A stretch of DNA of 64,000 bases from contig NZ_CALMFB010000024.1 of NCBI RefSeq assembly GCF_937863155.1, forward strand, positions 105,327-169,326. Direction: 5' to 3'. The notes under the pieces are model-generated. The model had not been told where the DNA came from. It made no database searches and saw nothing but the letters and a program-made list of their open reading frames with translations. Shown piece by piece: positions 17,149 to 25,390 of the stretch. Numbering within the stretch: position 1 is the first letter of the stretch; the number at the start of each line of letters is the position of its first letter. A program made the translations under genes and the position numbers. The DNA comes from an uncultured Brevundimonas sp. (GTDB lineage: Bacteria > Pseudomonadota > Alphaproteobacteria > Caulobacterales > Caulobacteraceae).

Positions 17149-18284
17149 CCGCGCATCATCTCCCGCGCGGTGATGACGCGCATGATCTCGTTCGTGCCTT
17201 CCAGGATGCGGTGCACCCGAAGGTCGCGCACGATCCGCTCCAGCGGATAGTCCTTCAGATAGCCATAGCCGCCATGCAGTTGCAGCGCCTCGTCGGCGAT
17301 CTGGAAACAGGCGTCGGTGGCCAGCCGCTTGGCCATGGCGCACCATTTGGTCTTCTCGGGATGGCCGGTGTCGATGGCCCAGGCGCCGCGCAGAACCATC
17401 AACCGCGCCGCCTCCAGCTGGGTCGCCATGTCGGCCAGCTTGAATTGCGTATTTTGAAACTCGTTCAGCGCCTTGCCGAACTGTTTTCGCGTGGCGACAT
17501 AGGCCTGGGCCGTCTCCAGCGCCAGCCGCGCCCCGCCCAGCGAACAGGCGGCGATGTTCAACCGCCCGCCGTCCAGACCCATCATGGCGTAACGGAAGCC
17601 CGCCCCTTCGTCGCCCAGCAGATTGGCGACCGGGATGCGGCAGTCGTCGAAGCTGACAATGGCGGTGGGCTGGCTGTTCCAGCCCATCTTCTTCTCCTGC
17701 GCGCCGAAGCTCAGGCCCGGCGTCCCCAGATCGACGACGAAGGCTGAAATCCCCTTCGGCCCCGGCTCGCCCGTGCGGGCCATGACCACATAGACATCGC
17801 TGGTCCCCGCGCCCGAGATGAAGGCCTTGGAGCCGTTCAGCACCCAATGGTCGCCGTCGCGCACCGCCGTGGTGCGCATGGCGGCGGCGTCCGAGCCGGA
17901 ACCCGGCTCGGTCAGGCAATAGCTGGCGATCCTGTCCATTGCCGTCAGCGCCGGGACATAGCGGCCGCGCAGGTCGTCGGACCCGAACCGGTCGATCATC
18001 CAGGTGGACATGTTGTGGATCGAGATGAAGGCGGCGGTCGACACGTCCCCGGCCGCCAGCTCCTCGAAGATCACCGCCGCCTCAACCCGGCCCAGGCCCA
18101 TGCCGCCGTGCTCCTCGCCCGCATAGATGCCGCAGAAGCCCATTTCGGCGGCGGCGCGCAGGGTGTCGACCGGAAAGGTCTTGGTCTCGTCCCACTCGGC
18201 GCTGTGCGGCGCCAGCTCGGCCGCTGCAAAGGCGCGGGCGGCGTCCTGAATGGCGCGCTGGTCGTCGGTCAGGGCGAAGTCCAT
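17145..18284 (-). CDS. acyl-CoA dehydrogenase, probably isobutyryl-CoA dehydrogenase
   Basis: 379 residues with complete ACAD domains: N-terminal helical part (FALTDDQRAIQDAARAFA), FAD/substrate loop (YCLTEPGSGSDAAAMRTTA), and C-terminal part ending in QLHGGYGYLKDYPLERIVRD and RILEGTNEIMRVI, whose Glu is the likely catalytic base. IHNMSTWMIDRFG resembles isobutyryl-CoA dehydrogenase (human ACAD8). It would oxidise isobutyryl-CoA to methacrylyl-CoA. It is the first gene of a two-gene operon with the hydrolase. A REP-type repeat region lies upstream. Confidence 0.9.
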   Translation of the reverse strand: MDFALTDDQRAIQDAARAFAAAELAPHSAEWDETKTFPVDTLRAAAEMGFCGIYAGEEHGGMGLGRVEAAVIFEELAAGDVSTAAFISIHNMSTWMIDRFGSDDLRGRYVPALTAMDRIASYCLTEPGSGSDAAAMRTTAVRDGDHWVLNGSKAFISGAGTSDVYVVMARTGEPGPKGISAFVVDLGTPGLSFGAQEKKMGWNSQPTAIVSFDDCRIPVANLLGDEGAGFRYAMMGLDGGRLNIAACSLGGARLALETAQAYVATRKQFGKALNEFQNTQFKLADMATQLEAARLMVLRGAWAIDTGHPEKTKWCAMAKRLATDACFQIADEALQLHGGYGYLKDYPLERIVRDLRVHRILEGTNEIMRVITAREMMRG

Positions 18285-18326
18285 GGGGCGTTTCCTTCGA
18301 GTCTTTGCGCGGGGTTCTACCCCCTA

Positions 18327-18488
18327 CCCTCTCCCGATGGGAGAGGGCTTGAGCGCACGGCGGCGACGCCGTCGTTCTGGCGCGCAAGGGTGAGGGTTGG
18401 CTGTTCCGCCACGGCTCACGCCGACGGATACAGCCGACCCTCATCCGACCTGGCTCGCGCCAGGCCACCTTCTCCCAGCGGGAGAAGG
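18327..18488. repeat. REP-type palindromic repeat cluster (inverted pair)
   Basis: The spacer contains several perfect hairpins: CCCTCTCCC-GAT-GGGAGAGGG (18327-18347), CCTGG-CTCGCG-CCAGG (18449-18464) and CCTTCTCCC-AGC-GGGAGAAGG (18468-18488). The segments GGGTGAGGGTTGGCTG and CAGCCGACCCTCATCC are near reverse complements, so the region is two inverted copies of one unit, as in BIME elements. The outer hairpin ends 17 bases before the hemB ATG. Confidence 0.8.
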
Positions 18489-18505
18489 GCGATATGGAGC
18501 GCCCC

Positions 18506-19510
18506 ATGACCACGCAGCCGTTCGCCCCCGCCCCCTTCCCGCTCGCCCGGCCGCGCCGGTTAAGGGCCAGCCCGTGGGTGCGGCGCTTGACGGCCGAGAC
18601 GACCCTGACGCCCGCCGATCTGATCTGGCCGCTGATCGTGCATGACGGCGCCGAGGACCGCGTTCCGGTGGCCTCCATGCCCGGCGTCTTCCGCCTGTCG
18701 CCCAGGGCGGCGGCCGAGGCGGCGAAAGAGGCGCGCGATCTGGGCATTCCGGCGGTGGCCCTGTTCCCCAATGTCGATCCGGCGACCAAGGACGCCGTGG
18801 GCACGGGCGCGACCGACCCGGACGGCCTGATCCCCGACTGCATCAAGGCCATCAAGGACGCCGCGCCCGAGATCGGCGTCATCTGCGACGTGGCGCTGGA
18901 CTGCTATACCGACCACGGCCACGACGGCGTGGTCGAGGACGGGCGCGTTCTGAACGACGCCAGCCTGGAGCGGCTGGCCGAACAGGCCTTCATCCAGGCC
19001 CACGCCGGGGCCGATGTGGTGGCGCCGTCCGACATGATGGACGGCCGGGTCCAGGCGATCCGCGAGGCGCTGGAGGCCAATGGGTTTCAGGACACCCTCA
19101 TCCTGTCCTACGCCGCCAAATACGCCTCCGCCTTCTATGGACCGTATCGCGACGCGGTGGGGTCGGCGAAGATGCTGAGCGGCGACAAGAAGACCTATCA
19201 GATGGATTTCGCCAATTCGGACGAGGCCCTGCGCGAAGTGGCCATGGATATCGCCGAGGGCGCCGATGCGGTGATGGTCAAGCCGGGCCTGCCCTATCTG
19301 GACATCGTGCGGCGCGTGTCCGAGACCTTCAAGGTGCCGACCTTCGCCTATCAGGTGTCGGGCGAATACGCGATGATGCAGGCCGCCATCGCCAACGGCT
19401 GGCTGGACGGCGACCGGGCCATGATCGAGACCCTGACGGCGTTCAAGCGCGCAGGCTGCGCCGGGGTGCTGACCTATTTCGCGCCCGAGGCGGCGCGTCG
19501 GCTGGGCTGA
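18506..19510 (+). CDS. hemB: delta-aminolevulinic acid dehydratase (porphobilinogen synthase)
   Basis: 334 residues from the ATG at 18506, chosen over 18494 because GGAG sits 6 bases upstream. It condenses two 5-aminolevulinates to porphobilinogen in tetrapyrrole synthesis. Schiff-base lysines are Lys205 (SYAAKYASAFYGPYRDA) and Lys259 (VMVKPGLPYLD). The metal-site stretch DVALDCYTDHGHDGV carries Asp132 and Asp140 where zinc-dependent enzymes have cysteines, which predicts a Mg2+-type enzyme as in other Alphaproteobacteria. It overlaps the convergent next gene by 37 bases. Confidence 0.96.
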   Translation: MTTQPFAPAPFPLARPRRLRASPWVRRLTAETTLTPADLIWPLIVHDGAEDRVPVASMPGVFRLSPRAAAEAAKEARDLGIPAVALFPNVDPATKDAVGTGATDPDGLIPDCIKAIKDAAPEIGVICDVALDCYTDHGHDGVVEDGRVLNDASLERLAEQAFIQAHAGADVVAPSDMMDGRVQAIREALEANGFQDTLILSYAAKYASAFYGPYRDAVGSAKMLSGDKKTYQMDFANSDEALREVAMDIAEGADAVMVKPGLPYLDIVRRVSETFKVPTFAYQVSGEYAMMQAAIANGWLDGDRAMIETLTAFKRAGCAGVLTYFAPEAARRLG

Positions 19511-20070
19511 GCCGGCTTCACAGGTCCCCGCTCGATCCGCCACAGCTCGATCACCGACACCAGTTGTCGCGCCCGCCACATGCCCACCAGATAGACCAGC
19601 GCCCCGACCGTCAGGGCGCCGACCAGGATCATGGTCCCGGTCCTCTGTTCGGTGGCCAGGCGGATCAGCGCCTGGGGCATCAGCTGCGCCATGCCCAGCA
19701 CCAGGGTCACCGGCACCGAGACGTAAAGCAGGGCGATGAACTGGAACATCTGTTCCTGCCGCTTCAGGTTCAGCAGGGCCAGGTCGCGCACCGCCTCGAC
19801 CAGATCGGGCCGCGCGTCCATCAGGTCGAAGGCGTCCTGGGTCGAGCCGTTGCGGCGCAGGCCGGTGACGAAGTCATTGCCGAAATAGGTCCAGGCGCCG
19901 GGCGTACCGAACCAGCTGGCGGGCGCGCCGACCAGGCTGAAGCGCTTTTTCAGCGCCCACCACAGATCCCAGACCGGATGCGGCGCCTGGCCTTCACGCC
20001 AGATGGGCGTCAGTCGGCGGCGTCGTTTGACCGGCGCTGCAACCGGGCCGCCAGGCTCGACGTGTCCCAT
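19474..20070 (-). CDS. hypothetical membrane protein
   Basis: 198 residues with a basic N-terminus, an aromatic-rich stretch (HPVWDLWWALKKRFSLVG) and two membrane segments near residues 110-131 and 146-165. The C-terminus is basic and cytoplasm-like. The only usable start, ATG at 20070, lies inside the 3' end of the upstream dehydrogenase gene (61-base overlap), and the 3' end overlaps hemB by 37 bases. The overlap at both ends lowers confidence, but the two hydrophobic segments and balanced composition argue it is real. Confidence 0.65.
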   Translation of the reverse strand: MGHVEPGGPVAAPVKRRRRLTPIWREGQAPHPVWDLWWALKKRFSLVGAPASWFGTPGAWTYFGNDFVTGLRRNGSTQDAFDLMDARPDLVEAVRDLALLNLKRQEQMFQFIALLYVSVPVTLVLGMAQLMPQALIRLATEQRTGTMILVGALTVGALVYLVGMWRARQLVSVIELWRIERGPVKPAQPSRRAASGAK

Positions 20071-20885
20071 CGCGATCCCCCCATGGACTGCACTTCGGAA
20101 TAGAATTGATCGACCAGGGCGGTCATGGCCAGGTGCGAACCGTTGGCCCGCGCCTCGTCCAGCACCAGGCCCAAATCCTTGCGCATCCAGTCGACGGCGA
20201 AGCCGAAGTCGAACCGACCGTCGGCCATGGTGGCCCAGCGGTTGTCCATCTGCCAGCTTTGCGCCGCGCCCTTGGACACGGCCTGATAGACGGCGTCGGC
20301 GTCCAGCCCGGCCTTTTCGGCGAAATGCACCGCCTCGGCCAGGCCCTGCACCACCCCGGCGATGCAGATCTGATTGACCATCTTGGTCAGCTGGCCCGCC
20401 CCGGCCGGTCCCATGTGCTGGACCGCCTTGGCATAGGCGCGCAGTACCGGCTGGACCCTGCCTAGGGCGTCCGCATCGCCCCCGGCCATGACCGACAGCG
20501 TGCCGTTCTCGGCCCCCGCCTGTCCGCCCGACACCGGGGCGTCGATGAAGGCACGGCCCGACGCCGCCGCCAGATCGGCCATCTCGCGCGCCACGCGAGC
20601 CGAGGTGGTGGTGTGGTCCACGATCACCGCGCCGGGCGCCAGATGCAGCAGGGCCTCGGTCACCACCTGGCGCACATCGTCGTCATTGCCGACGCACAGG
20701 ATGAGGATGTCCGCGCCACCGGCCGCCTCGGCCACGGTGGCGGCGAAGCGGCCGCCGGTCGCATCGGCCCAGGCGCGGGCCTTGTCGGGGCTGCGGTTAT
20801 AGCCGGTGACGGCGTGACCTGCGCCGATCAGGTGTCGGGCCATCGGGGCGCCCATGACGCCCAGGCCGGCGAAGGCGATGGTCAT
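20010..20885 (-). CDS. 3-hydroxyisobutyrate dehydrogenase family oxidoreductase
   Basis: 291 residues. The N-terminal Rossmann motif GLGVMGAPMARHLIGAGH is the beta-hydroxyacid dehydrogenase signature; APVSGGQAGAENGTLSVMAGG is the substrate loop and GQLTKMVNQICIAG carries the catalytic Lys. The family includes 3-hydroxyisobutyrate dehydrogenase (MmsB) and tartronate semialdehyde reductase. The valine genes 3 kb away favour MmsB but do not prove it. The ATG at 20885 overlaps the flavin reductase stop (ATGA). Confidence 0.87.
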   Translation of the reverse strand: MTIAFAGLGVMGAPMARHLIGAGHAVTGYNRSPDKARAWADATGGRFAATVAEAAGGADILILCVGNDDDVRQVVTEALLHLAPGAVIVDHTTTSARVAREMADLAAASGRAFIDAPVSGGQAGAENGTLSVMAGGDADALGRVQPVLRAYAKAVQHMGPAGAGQLTKMVNQICIAGVVQGLAEAVHFAEKAGLDADAVYQAVSKGAAQSWQMDNRWATMADGRFDFGFAVDWMRKDLGLVLDEARANGSHLAMTALVDQFYSEVQSMGGSRWDTSSLAARLQRRSNDAAD

Positions 20886-21388
20886 TCGGACGCCCCGTTC
20901 GGATCGACGGCCACCCCATAGCGGCCCCGGTAATAGGTCAGGGCGTCGCCCGCCCGGCTGTCGAACGCCTGCACCCGCCCGACGATGGTCAGATGGTCGC
21001 CCATGGGCACGCGCTGTTCGGTCGTGCAGTCCAGCCGCGCCAAGGCGTTCTTCAGGCGCGGCGGGGCCGGGTCTTCGGTGTCGAACTCGTCCGGCGACAG
21101 GCGGCAGACGCCCCAGGCGAAACGGTCGGACATCTCGCGATCCTCGACCGGCAGCACATGGACGGCGAACCGGTCGGCGGCGGCGAACAGATCGTGCCGC
21201 TCGGACGCCTGGTCCAGGCACCACAGCACCAGCGGCGGGTCCAGCGAGACCGAGGTGAAGGAGTTGACCGTGATGCCGAACGCCCCGTCCGGCGTATGGG
21301 CCGTCACCACGCAGACGCCGGTCGAAAAGACGCCCAGGGCGTCGCGATAGGCGCGGCGAAGTTCGGAAGGGACAGGGGCGTCGGACAC
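20882..21388 (-). CDS. flavin reductase family protein
   Basis: 168 residues matching the flavin reductase-like FMN-binding fold: FSTGVCVVTAHTPDGAFGITVNSFTSVSLDPPLVLWCLDQAS is the conserved FMN-binding segment, and the C-terminus has DHLTIVGRVQAF and YYRGRYG. Such proteins supply reduced FMN or FAD to monooxygenase partners; no monooxygenase is adjacent. It is translationally coupled to the downstream dehydrogenase. Confidence 0.9.
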   Translation of the reverse strand: MSDAPVPSELRRAYRDALGVFSTGVCVVTAHTPDGAFGITVNSFTSVSLDPPLVLWCLDQASERHDLFAAADRFAVHVLPVEDREMSDRFAWGVCRLSPDEFDTEDPAPPRLKNALARLDCTTEQRVPMGDHLTIVGRVQAFDSRAGDALTYYRGRYGVAVDPNGASE

Positions 21389-21434
21389 TCCCGTCCCCTA
21401 GGCCAGCCCCCGCCACGCGGCAAGAGCGCCGGTC

Positions 21435-21461
21435 GGGGGGCGCCAATCAGGGGGGCGCCAA
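21435..21461. repeat. short direct repeat
   Basis: GGGGGGCGCCAA occurs at 21435-21446 and again at 21450-21461, 15 bases apart, in the spacer between the flavin reductase and motB genes. It may be a slippage product or a paired protein-binding site. Confidence 0.4.
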
Positions 21462-21554
21462 ACCAAGACGCCAGGGCCGATTATCGCAAACGCCTTCTTA
21501 ACGGCCCGGCGCGATCATTAAGCCTGTTCTTCCCCTTGCGCCCGTGTGCCCCGA

Positions 21555-22457
21555 ATGTCCGCCAGCGATCGCCCGATCCTGATCAAGAAGATCAAGAAGG
21601 TCTCCGGCGGCGGCCACCATGGCGGCGCCTGGAAGGTGGCCTATGCGGACTTCGTGACCGCCATGATGGCCTTCTTCCTGTTGATGTGGCTGATCAACAC
21701 CACCGACCCGGAGCAGAAGCGCGGCATCGCCGAATATTTCGCCCCCGCCAGCGTCAGCCAGACCACCAGCGGTTCGGGCGGCATCCTGGGCGGTACGGCC
21801 CTGGGCGACGACGGGGCCAAGGGGTCCGGCTCGATGTCGGTCATCAACCAGCTGGCCCCCGAGGCGCCGCCGGACGCGCCCCAGGACGCGGGCCAAAGCT
21901 CGAACCTGGCCGCCGCCTCGGAACAGGCCCTGCGTGAAGAGATCGCCCGGCGCGAGGCGGCCGAGTTCGCCTCCGCCGCCGAATCCCTGCGTCAGGCCAT
22001 GCAGTCCATGCCGGAACTGGCCGAGCTGTCGCGTCAGCTGATCGTCGACCAGACGCCCGAGGGTCTGCGCATCCAGCTGGTCGATCAGGAAGGCCGCTCG
22101 ATGTTCGAGACCAACTCCAGCCGGCCGAACGCGCGCGCCAATCTGCTGCTGCGGGCGGTGTCGCGGGTGATCAACCAGCTGCCCAACCGCATCTCCATCA
22201 CCGGTCACACCAGCGCGGCGGCCGGGTCCGGGCGCGCTTCCGGGCCGAACGACTGGACCCTGTCGTCGGCGCGCGCCAACGCCTCGCGCCTGGTGCTGCA
22301 GGGCGCGGGCGTCGATCCCGACCGGGTCTATCAGGTGTCGGGCAAGGCGGGGTCCGATCCGCTGTATCCCGACGACCCCAGCCTGGCCGGCAACCGCCGC
22401 ATCGCCATCGTCCTGCTGCGCGAGGCGCCGGTCCTGCCCACGGACACCAGCCTGTGA
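21555..22457 (+). CDS. motB: flagellar motor protein MotB
   Basis: 300 residues from the ATG at 21555 (GTG at 21546 is also possible). The short cytoplasmic N-terminus is followed by one membrane helix holding the proton-binding aspartate, Asp32, in WKVAYADFVTAMMAFFLLMWL. The periplasmic part ends in an OmpA-like peptidoglycan-binding domain (RISITGHTSA, SSARANASRLVLQGAGV, NRRIAIVLL). MotB anchors the MotA/MotB stator. As in Caulobacter, motA is not adjacent. Flagellar motility is therefore expected. Confidence 0.95.
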   Translation: MSASDRPILIKKIKKVSGGGHHGGAWKVAYADFVTAMMAFFLLMWLINTTDPEQKRGIAEYFAPASVSQTTSGSGGILGGTALGDDGAKGSGSMSVINQLAPEAPPDAPQDAGQSSNLAAASEQALREEIARREAAEFASAAESLRQAMQSMPELAELSRQLIVDQTPEGLRIQLVDQEGRSMFETNSSRPNARANLLLRAVSRVINQLPNRISITGHTSAAAGSGRASGPNDWTLSSARANASRLVLQGAGVDPDRVYQVSGKAGSDPLYPDDPSLAGNRRIAIVLLREAPVLPTDTSL

Positions 22458-22459
22458 TC

Positions 22460-22502
22460 GTTTCGGCTGCAAGGCGCCACACCTTGCGGCCGGGGCCGAA
22501 AC
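22460..22502 (+). terminator. hairpin downstream of motB, possible terminator
   Basis: GTTTCGGC (22460-22467) pairs with GCCGAAAC (22495-22502), enclosing a second stem GCAAGG/CCTTGC (22469-22474 with 22482-22487). It starts 3 bases after the motB stop. There is no T run, so it is either a rho-assisted end or an RNA-stabilising 3' structure. Confidence 0.5.
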
Positions 22503-22572
22503 GGCCTCACATCATCGCCATGAAGCGTCGTTCGGCACAGTGCGCGCCACGCGGTCCGCAGGGTCTGCGGCC

Positions 22573-23307
22573 ATGACCCGGCACATCCCGCACCGACAGC
22601 TGCAATTCTATCTGACGGCGACCGCGCCCTGTCCCTATCTGCCGGACCAGACCGAGCGGAAGGTGTTCGCCAACCTGCCGTTTTCCGATGGCGCGCATGT
22701 CAATGACGAACTGACCCAGTCCGGTTTCCGGCGCAGTCAGAACATCGCCTATCGCCCCGCCTGCGAGACCTGCGCCGCCTGCGTGTCGGTGCGCCTGCCG
22801 GTGGCCGACTTCGCCTTCTCGCGCGGGCAGCGCAAGGTGCTGGCCCGCAACGCCGACCTGTCGCGATCCCTGGTCGAGGCCGAGGCCACGCCCGAGCAGT
22901 TCGACCTGCTGCGCCGCTATCTGGAGGGGCGTCACCCCAGCGGCGGCATGAGCGACATGGGCTGGGCCGACTATGTCGCCATGGTCGAGGACACGGCCGT
23001 GCGCACCCATCTGATCGAATACCGCCTGCCGTCCCACGACGGCGGCCCCGGCGATCTGGTGGCCTGCGCCCTGACCGACCTGCTGAACGACGGCCTGTCG
23101 ATGGTCTACAGCTTCTATGATCCGGCGCTGGAGAAGCGCAGCCTGGGGGTGTTCGCCATCCTGGACCACCTGCGCCAGGCGGCGGCCGTGCGCCTGCCCT
23201 ATGTCTATCTGGGCTACTGGGTCCAAGGCTCGCCCAAGATGGACTACAAGGCCCGCTTCCGCCCCATGGAGATGCTGAAGCCCCTGGGCTGGATGCGCGT
23301 GGAGTAA
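22573..23307 (+). CDS. bpt: aspartate/glutamate leucyltransferase
   Basis: 244 residues from the ATG at 22573 (MTRHIPHRQLQFYLT). It moves leucine from Leu-tRNA to proteins starting with Asp or Glu, marking them for ClpSAP (N-end rule). Family motifs: CPYLPDQTERKVF, GFRRSQNIAYRPACETCAACVSVRLPV with the Cys cluster, and the C-terminal YVYLGYWVQGSPKMDYKARFRPMEML. Length and motifs fit Bpt rather than eukaryotic Ate1. The longer upstream frame lacks conservation. Confidence 0.94.
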   Translation: MTRHIPHRQLQFYLTATAPCPYLPDQTERKVFANLPFSDGAHVNDELTQSGFRRSQNIAYRPACETCAACVSVRLPVADFAFSRGQRKVLARNADLSRSLVEAEATPEQFDLLRRYLEGRHPSGGMSDMGWADYVAMVEDTAVRTHLIEYRLPSHDGGPGDLVACALTDLLNDGLSMVYSFYDPALEKRSLGVFAILDHLRQAAAVRLPYVYLGYWVQGSPKMDYKARFRPMEMLKPLGWMRVE

Positions 23308-23327
23308 GGGAACAGGCCCGTCGCGCC

Positions 23328-23356
23328 TTGCCCCCACGCCGCTTTTCCCCTATACG
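23328..23356 (+). promoter_or_regulatory. predicted housekeeping promoter of the rpsF operon
   Basis: TTGCCC (23328-23333) and TATACG (23351-23356) are separated by 17 bases, a sigma70-like arrangement, about 135 bases upstream of the rpsF ATG. The long leader that follows contains a small CGGG-CCCG stem (near 23437-23454) and could hold an S6:S18-responsive element, which I could not confirm by eye. Confidence 0.5.
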
Positions 23357-23491
23357 CGCCCGCTTTCCAGGACGTCGGTCTCTTTCGCGGAACGTCAAAG
23401 GGGCGGGATCATCCCGTTCGCCGCATCGAGAACCATCGGGCTTCGGCTTACCCGGCCGCATCTCGCCGACCTCCGCAAAGGGAGATGACGA

Positions 23492-23881
23492 ATGGCTCTG
23501 TACGAGCACACGGTCATGTCGCGCCAGGATATCAGCGCGCAACAGGCCGAAGCCCTGAACGACACCATCAAGGGCCTGATCGAAGCCGGCGGCGGCTCGG
23601 TCGCCAAGATCGAATACTGGGGTCTGCGCAACCTGACCTATCGGGTCAAGAAGAACCGCAAGGCGCACTATTCGCTGCTGGCCGTCGACGCCCCCCCGGC
23701 CGCCATGGCCGAGGTCGAGCGTCAGCTGTCGATCAACGAAGACGTCCTGCGCTGGCTGACCGTCCGCGTCGAAGAACTGGACCTGGAGCTGTCGCCGCTG
23801 CTGGCCCGCCGCGAGCGGGAACGCGAGCGCGAACGTGAACGCGGCCCGCGTGAAGACGCCGACGCCGAAGTCGAAGCCTAA
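23492..23881 (+). CDS. rpsF: 30S ribosomal protein S6
   Basis: 129 residues. [22 protein letters not shown] and the [21 protein letters not shown] segment are S6 hallmarks. It binds the central domain of 16S rRNA together with S18. The C-terminal tail is an Arg/Glu alternation ([12 protein letters not shown]) longer than in E. coli. GGGAGATGACGA precedes the ATG at 23492. First gene of rpsF-rpsR-rplI. Confidence 0.97.
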   Translation: MALYEHTVMSRQDISAQQAEALNDTIKGLIEAGGGSVAKIEYWGLRNLTYRVKKNRKAHYSLLAVDAPPAAMAEVERQLSINEDVLRWLTVRVEELDLELSPLLARRERERERERERGPREDADAEVEA

Positions 23882-23893
23882 AGGACCTGGAAC

Positions 23894-24169
23894 ATGACTG
23901 ACACCAACGCTCCCGTGCCGGGCGCTCCGGTCGGCTCTGGCCCGGCTCGTCGCCCCTTCTATCGTCGCCGCAAGGTGTGCCCATTCTCGGGCGCCAATGC
24001 GCCGAAGATCGACTACAAGGACGTGAAGCTGCTGCAGCGCTACGTCTCCGAACGCGGCAAGATCGTGCCCTCGCGCATCACCGCCGTTTCCCAGAAGAAG
24101 CAGCGCGAACTGGCCAAGGCCATCAAGCGCGCCCGCTATCTGGCCCTCCTGCCTTATGTGGTGAAGTAA
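23894..24169 (+). CDS. rpsR: 30S ribosomal protein S18
   Basis: 91 residues. The core is [15 protein letters not shown], then [19 protein letters not shown] and [30 protein letters not shown], all highly conserved in S18. The CPFSG cysteine is kept. It lies 12 bases after rpsF and 1 base before rplI. Confidence 0.98.
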   Translation: MTDTNAPVPGAPVGSGPARRPFYRRRKVCPFSGANAPKIDYKDVKLLQRYVSERGKIVPSRITAVSQKKQRELAKAIKRARYLALLPYVVK

Positions 24170-24170
24170 G

Positions 24171-24755
24171 ATGAAGGTCGTTCTGCTTGAACGCGTCGAG
24201 AACCTCGGCGCCATCGGCGACGTCGTCACCGTCAAGGACGGCTTCGCCCGCAACTTCCTGCTGCCGCGCGACAAGGCTCGTCGCGCCACCAGCGCCAACC
24301 TGAAAGCCTTCGAAGTCGAGCGCGCCGCCATCGAGGCCCGCAACGAGAAGAACAAGGCCGATGCCCAGAAGGTCGCCGACAAGATCGACGGCCAGACCTA
24401 CGTCATGATCCGTCAGGCCGGCGAAACCGGCCAGCTGTACGGTTCGGTCGCGGGCCGCGACGTCGCTGAGGCCATCCAGGCCGAAGGCGGCAAGGTCGAG
24501 CGTTCGCAGGTCGTCCTGAACGTCGCCATCAAGACCCTGGGCGTCCACGAAGTGCCGGTCCGCCTGCACGCCGAGGTCACCGCCAAGGTCAAGATCAACA
24601 TCGCCCGTTCGGCCGAAGAAGCCGAGCGTCAGGCCAAGGGCGAAGACGTCATCGCCGCGCAATTCTCTGAAGAGCGCGCCGCGGCCGAAGAAGCCGCCGC
24701 CGACATGCTGGCCGGCGGCGCCGGTCAGCAGGAAAACCTGGGCGAAGAGGCCTGA
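24171..24755 (+). CDS. rplI: 50S ribosomal protein L9
   Basis: 194 residues, longer than the ~148 of E. coli. [36 protein letters not shown] is the N-terminal rRNA-binding domain; the connecting helix and C-terminal domain ([39 protein letters not shown]) follow. The extra ~45 C-terminal residues are acidic and Ala-rich ([17 protein letters not shown]), common in Alphaproteobacteria. Confidence 0.97.
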   Translation: MKVVLLERVENLGAIGDVVTVKDGFARNFLLPRDKARRATSANLKAFEVERAAIEARNEKNKADAQKVADKIDGQTYVMIRQAGETGQLYGSVAGRDVAEAIQAEGGKVERSQVVLNVAIKTLGVHEVPVRLHAEVTAKVKINIARSAEEAERQAKGEDVIAAQFSEERAAAEEAAADMLAGGAGQQENLGEEA

Positions 24756-24785
24756 TCGGCTTCATCGCTCTGGCGATCTGATGCG

Positions 24786-24819
24786 AAGGGGCGCGGTGGG
24801 AAACCACGGCGCCCCTTTT
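24786..24819 (+). terminator. rho-independent terminator of the rpsF operon
   Basis: GGGGCGCGGTGG (24788-24799) pairs with CCACGGCGCCCC (24804-24815) with one internal mismatch and a GAAA tetraloop, followed by TTTT. It begins about 30 bases after the rplI stop. Confidence 0.9.
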
Positions 24820-24887
24820 CAATTCGGCCGCCCTTGTTCGGCCATACGGACGCGGTCAAGCTGGCGCGTCATCGGGAGGGAAAACGC

Positions 24888-25274
24888 ATGATCCGTCGTC
24901 TGTTTCTGGTTCTGGCCGCCCTGTGCGCCGCCATCGCCGCGCCGATGCCGGCGGCGGCCCAGCCGACCCGCACCCTGGACGCCTTCGTCGCCGATGCGAA
25001 CCGCATCCCGATGAACGCCACCGCCATGCTGCGCCCCAGCGCCCGCCGCCTGATGACCGAGGCCAGCACTGCCATGGGCGCCGTGGTCGAGGAAGCCCGC
25101 ACCGCCCAGGCCGCCGGTCGCCCCAACGGCGCCTGCCCGCCCGAGAAGATCCAGGTCAACGCCCAGCAGGTGCTGCGCTTCCTGAACGCCATCCCCCAGC
25201 CACGTCGCGCGCGGATGAGCGTGCGCGACGGCTTCCGCGCCTGGCTGGTCGACGGCTATCCCTGCCGAGCGTAA
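24888..25274 (+). CDS. exported small protein, Rap1a/Tai-like pattern
   Basis: 128 residues from the ATG at 24888, which follows GGGAGGG; the upstream frame is not supported. The N-terminus is a signal peptide (RRLFLVLAALCAAIAAPMPAAA). The mature domain has two cysteines, GACPPEKIQVNAQQVLRFL and a C-terminal AWLVDGYPC. The spacing C...QV...L...YPC resembles Rap1a/Tai periplasmic proteins, a family that includes type VI secretion immunity proteins, but no T6SS gene is near, so it may be an unrelated housekeeping member. Single gene between rplI and dnaB. Confidence 0.7.
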   Translation: MIRRLFLVLAALCAAIAAPMPAAAQPTRTLDAFVADANRIPMNATAMLRPSARRLMTEASTAMGAVVEEARTAQAAGRPNGACPPEKIQVNAQQVLRFLNAIPQPRRARMSVRDGFRAWLVDGYPCRA

Positions 25275-25390
25275 GCGCCGACTGATCCGCATAGGGATTT
25301 TCGGCCTGTCCCCAGAAGGCTGATTCTGTCCACGACAGAGGGCGCCACCGATCCTGTCGCAGGGGTCTGTCAGGGGTATTGCGTTAACCG

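Noticed and set aside
18285-18505. tRNA or small RNA in the spacer upstream of hemB
   Set aside because: The hairpins form an inverted REP pair; no cloverleaf, anticodon arm or CCA end is present.
22700-24382. A 560-codon minus-strand frame opposite bpt and the rpsF operon
   Set aside because: Ribosomal protein genes on the other strand are certain; the frame is a shadow.
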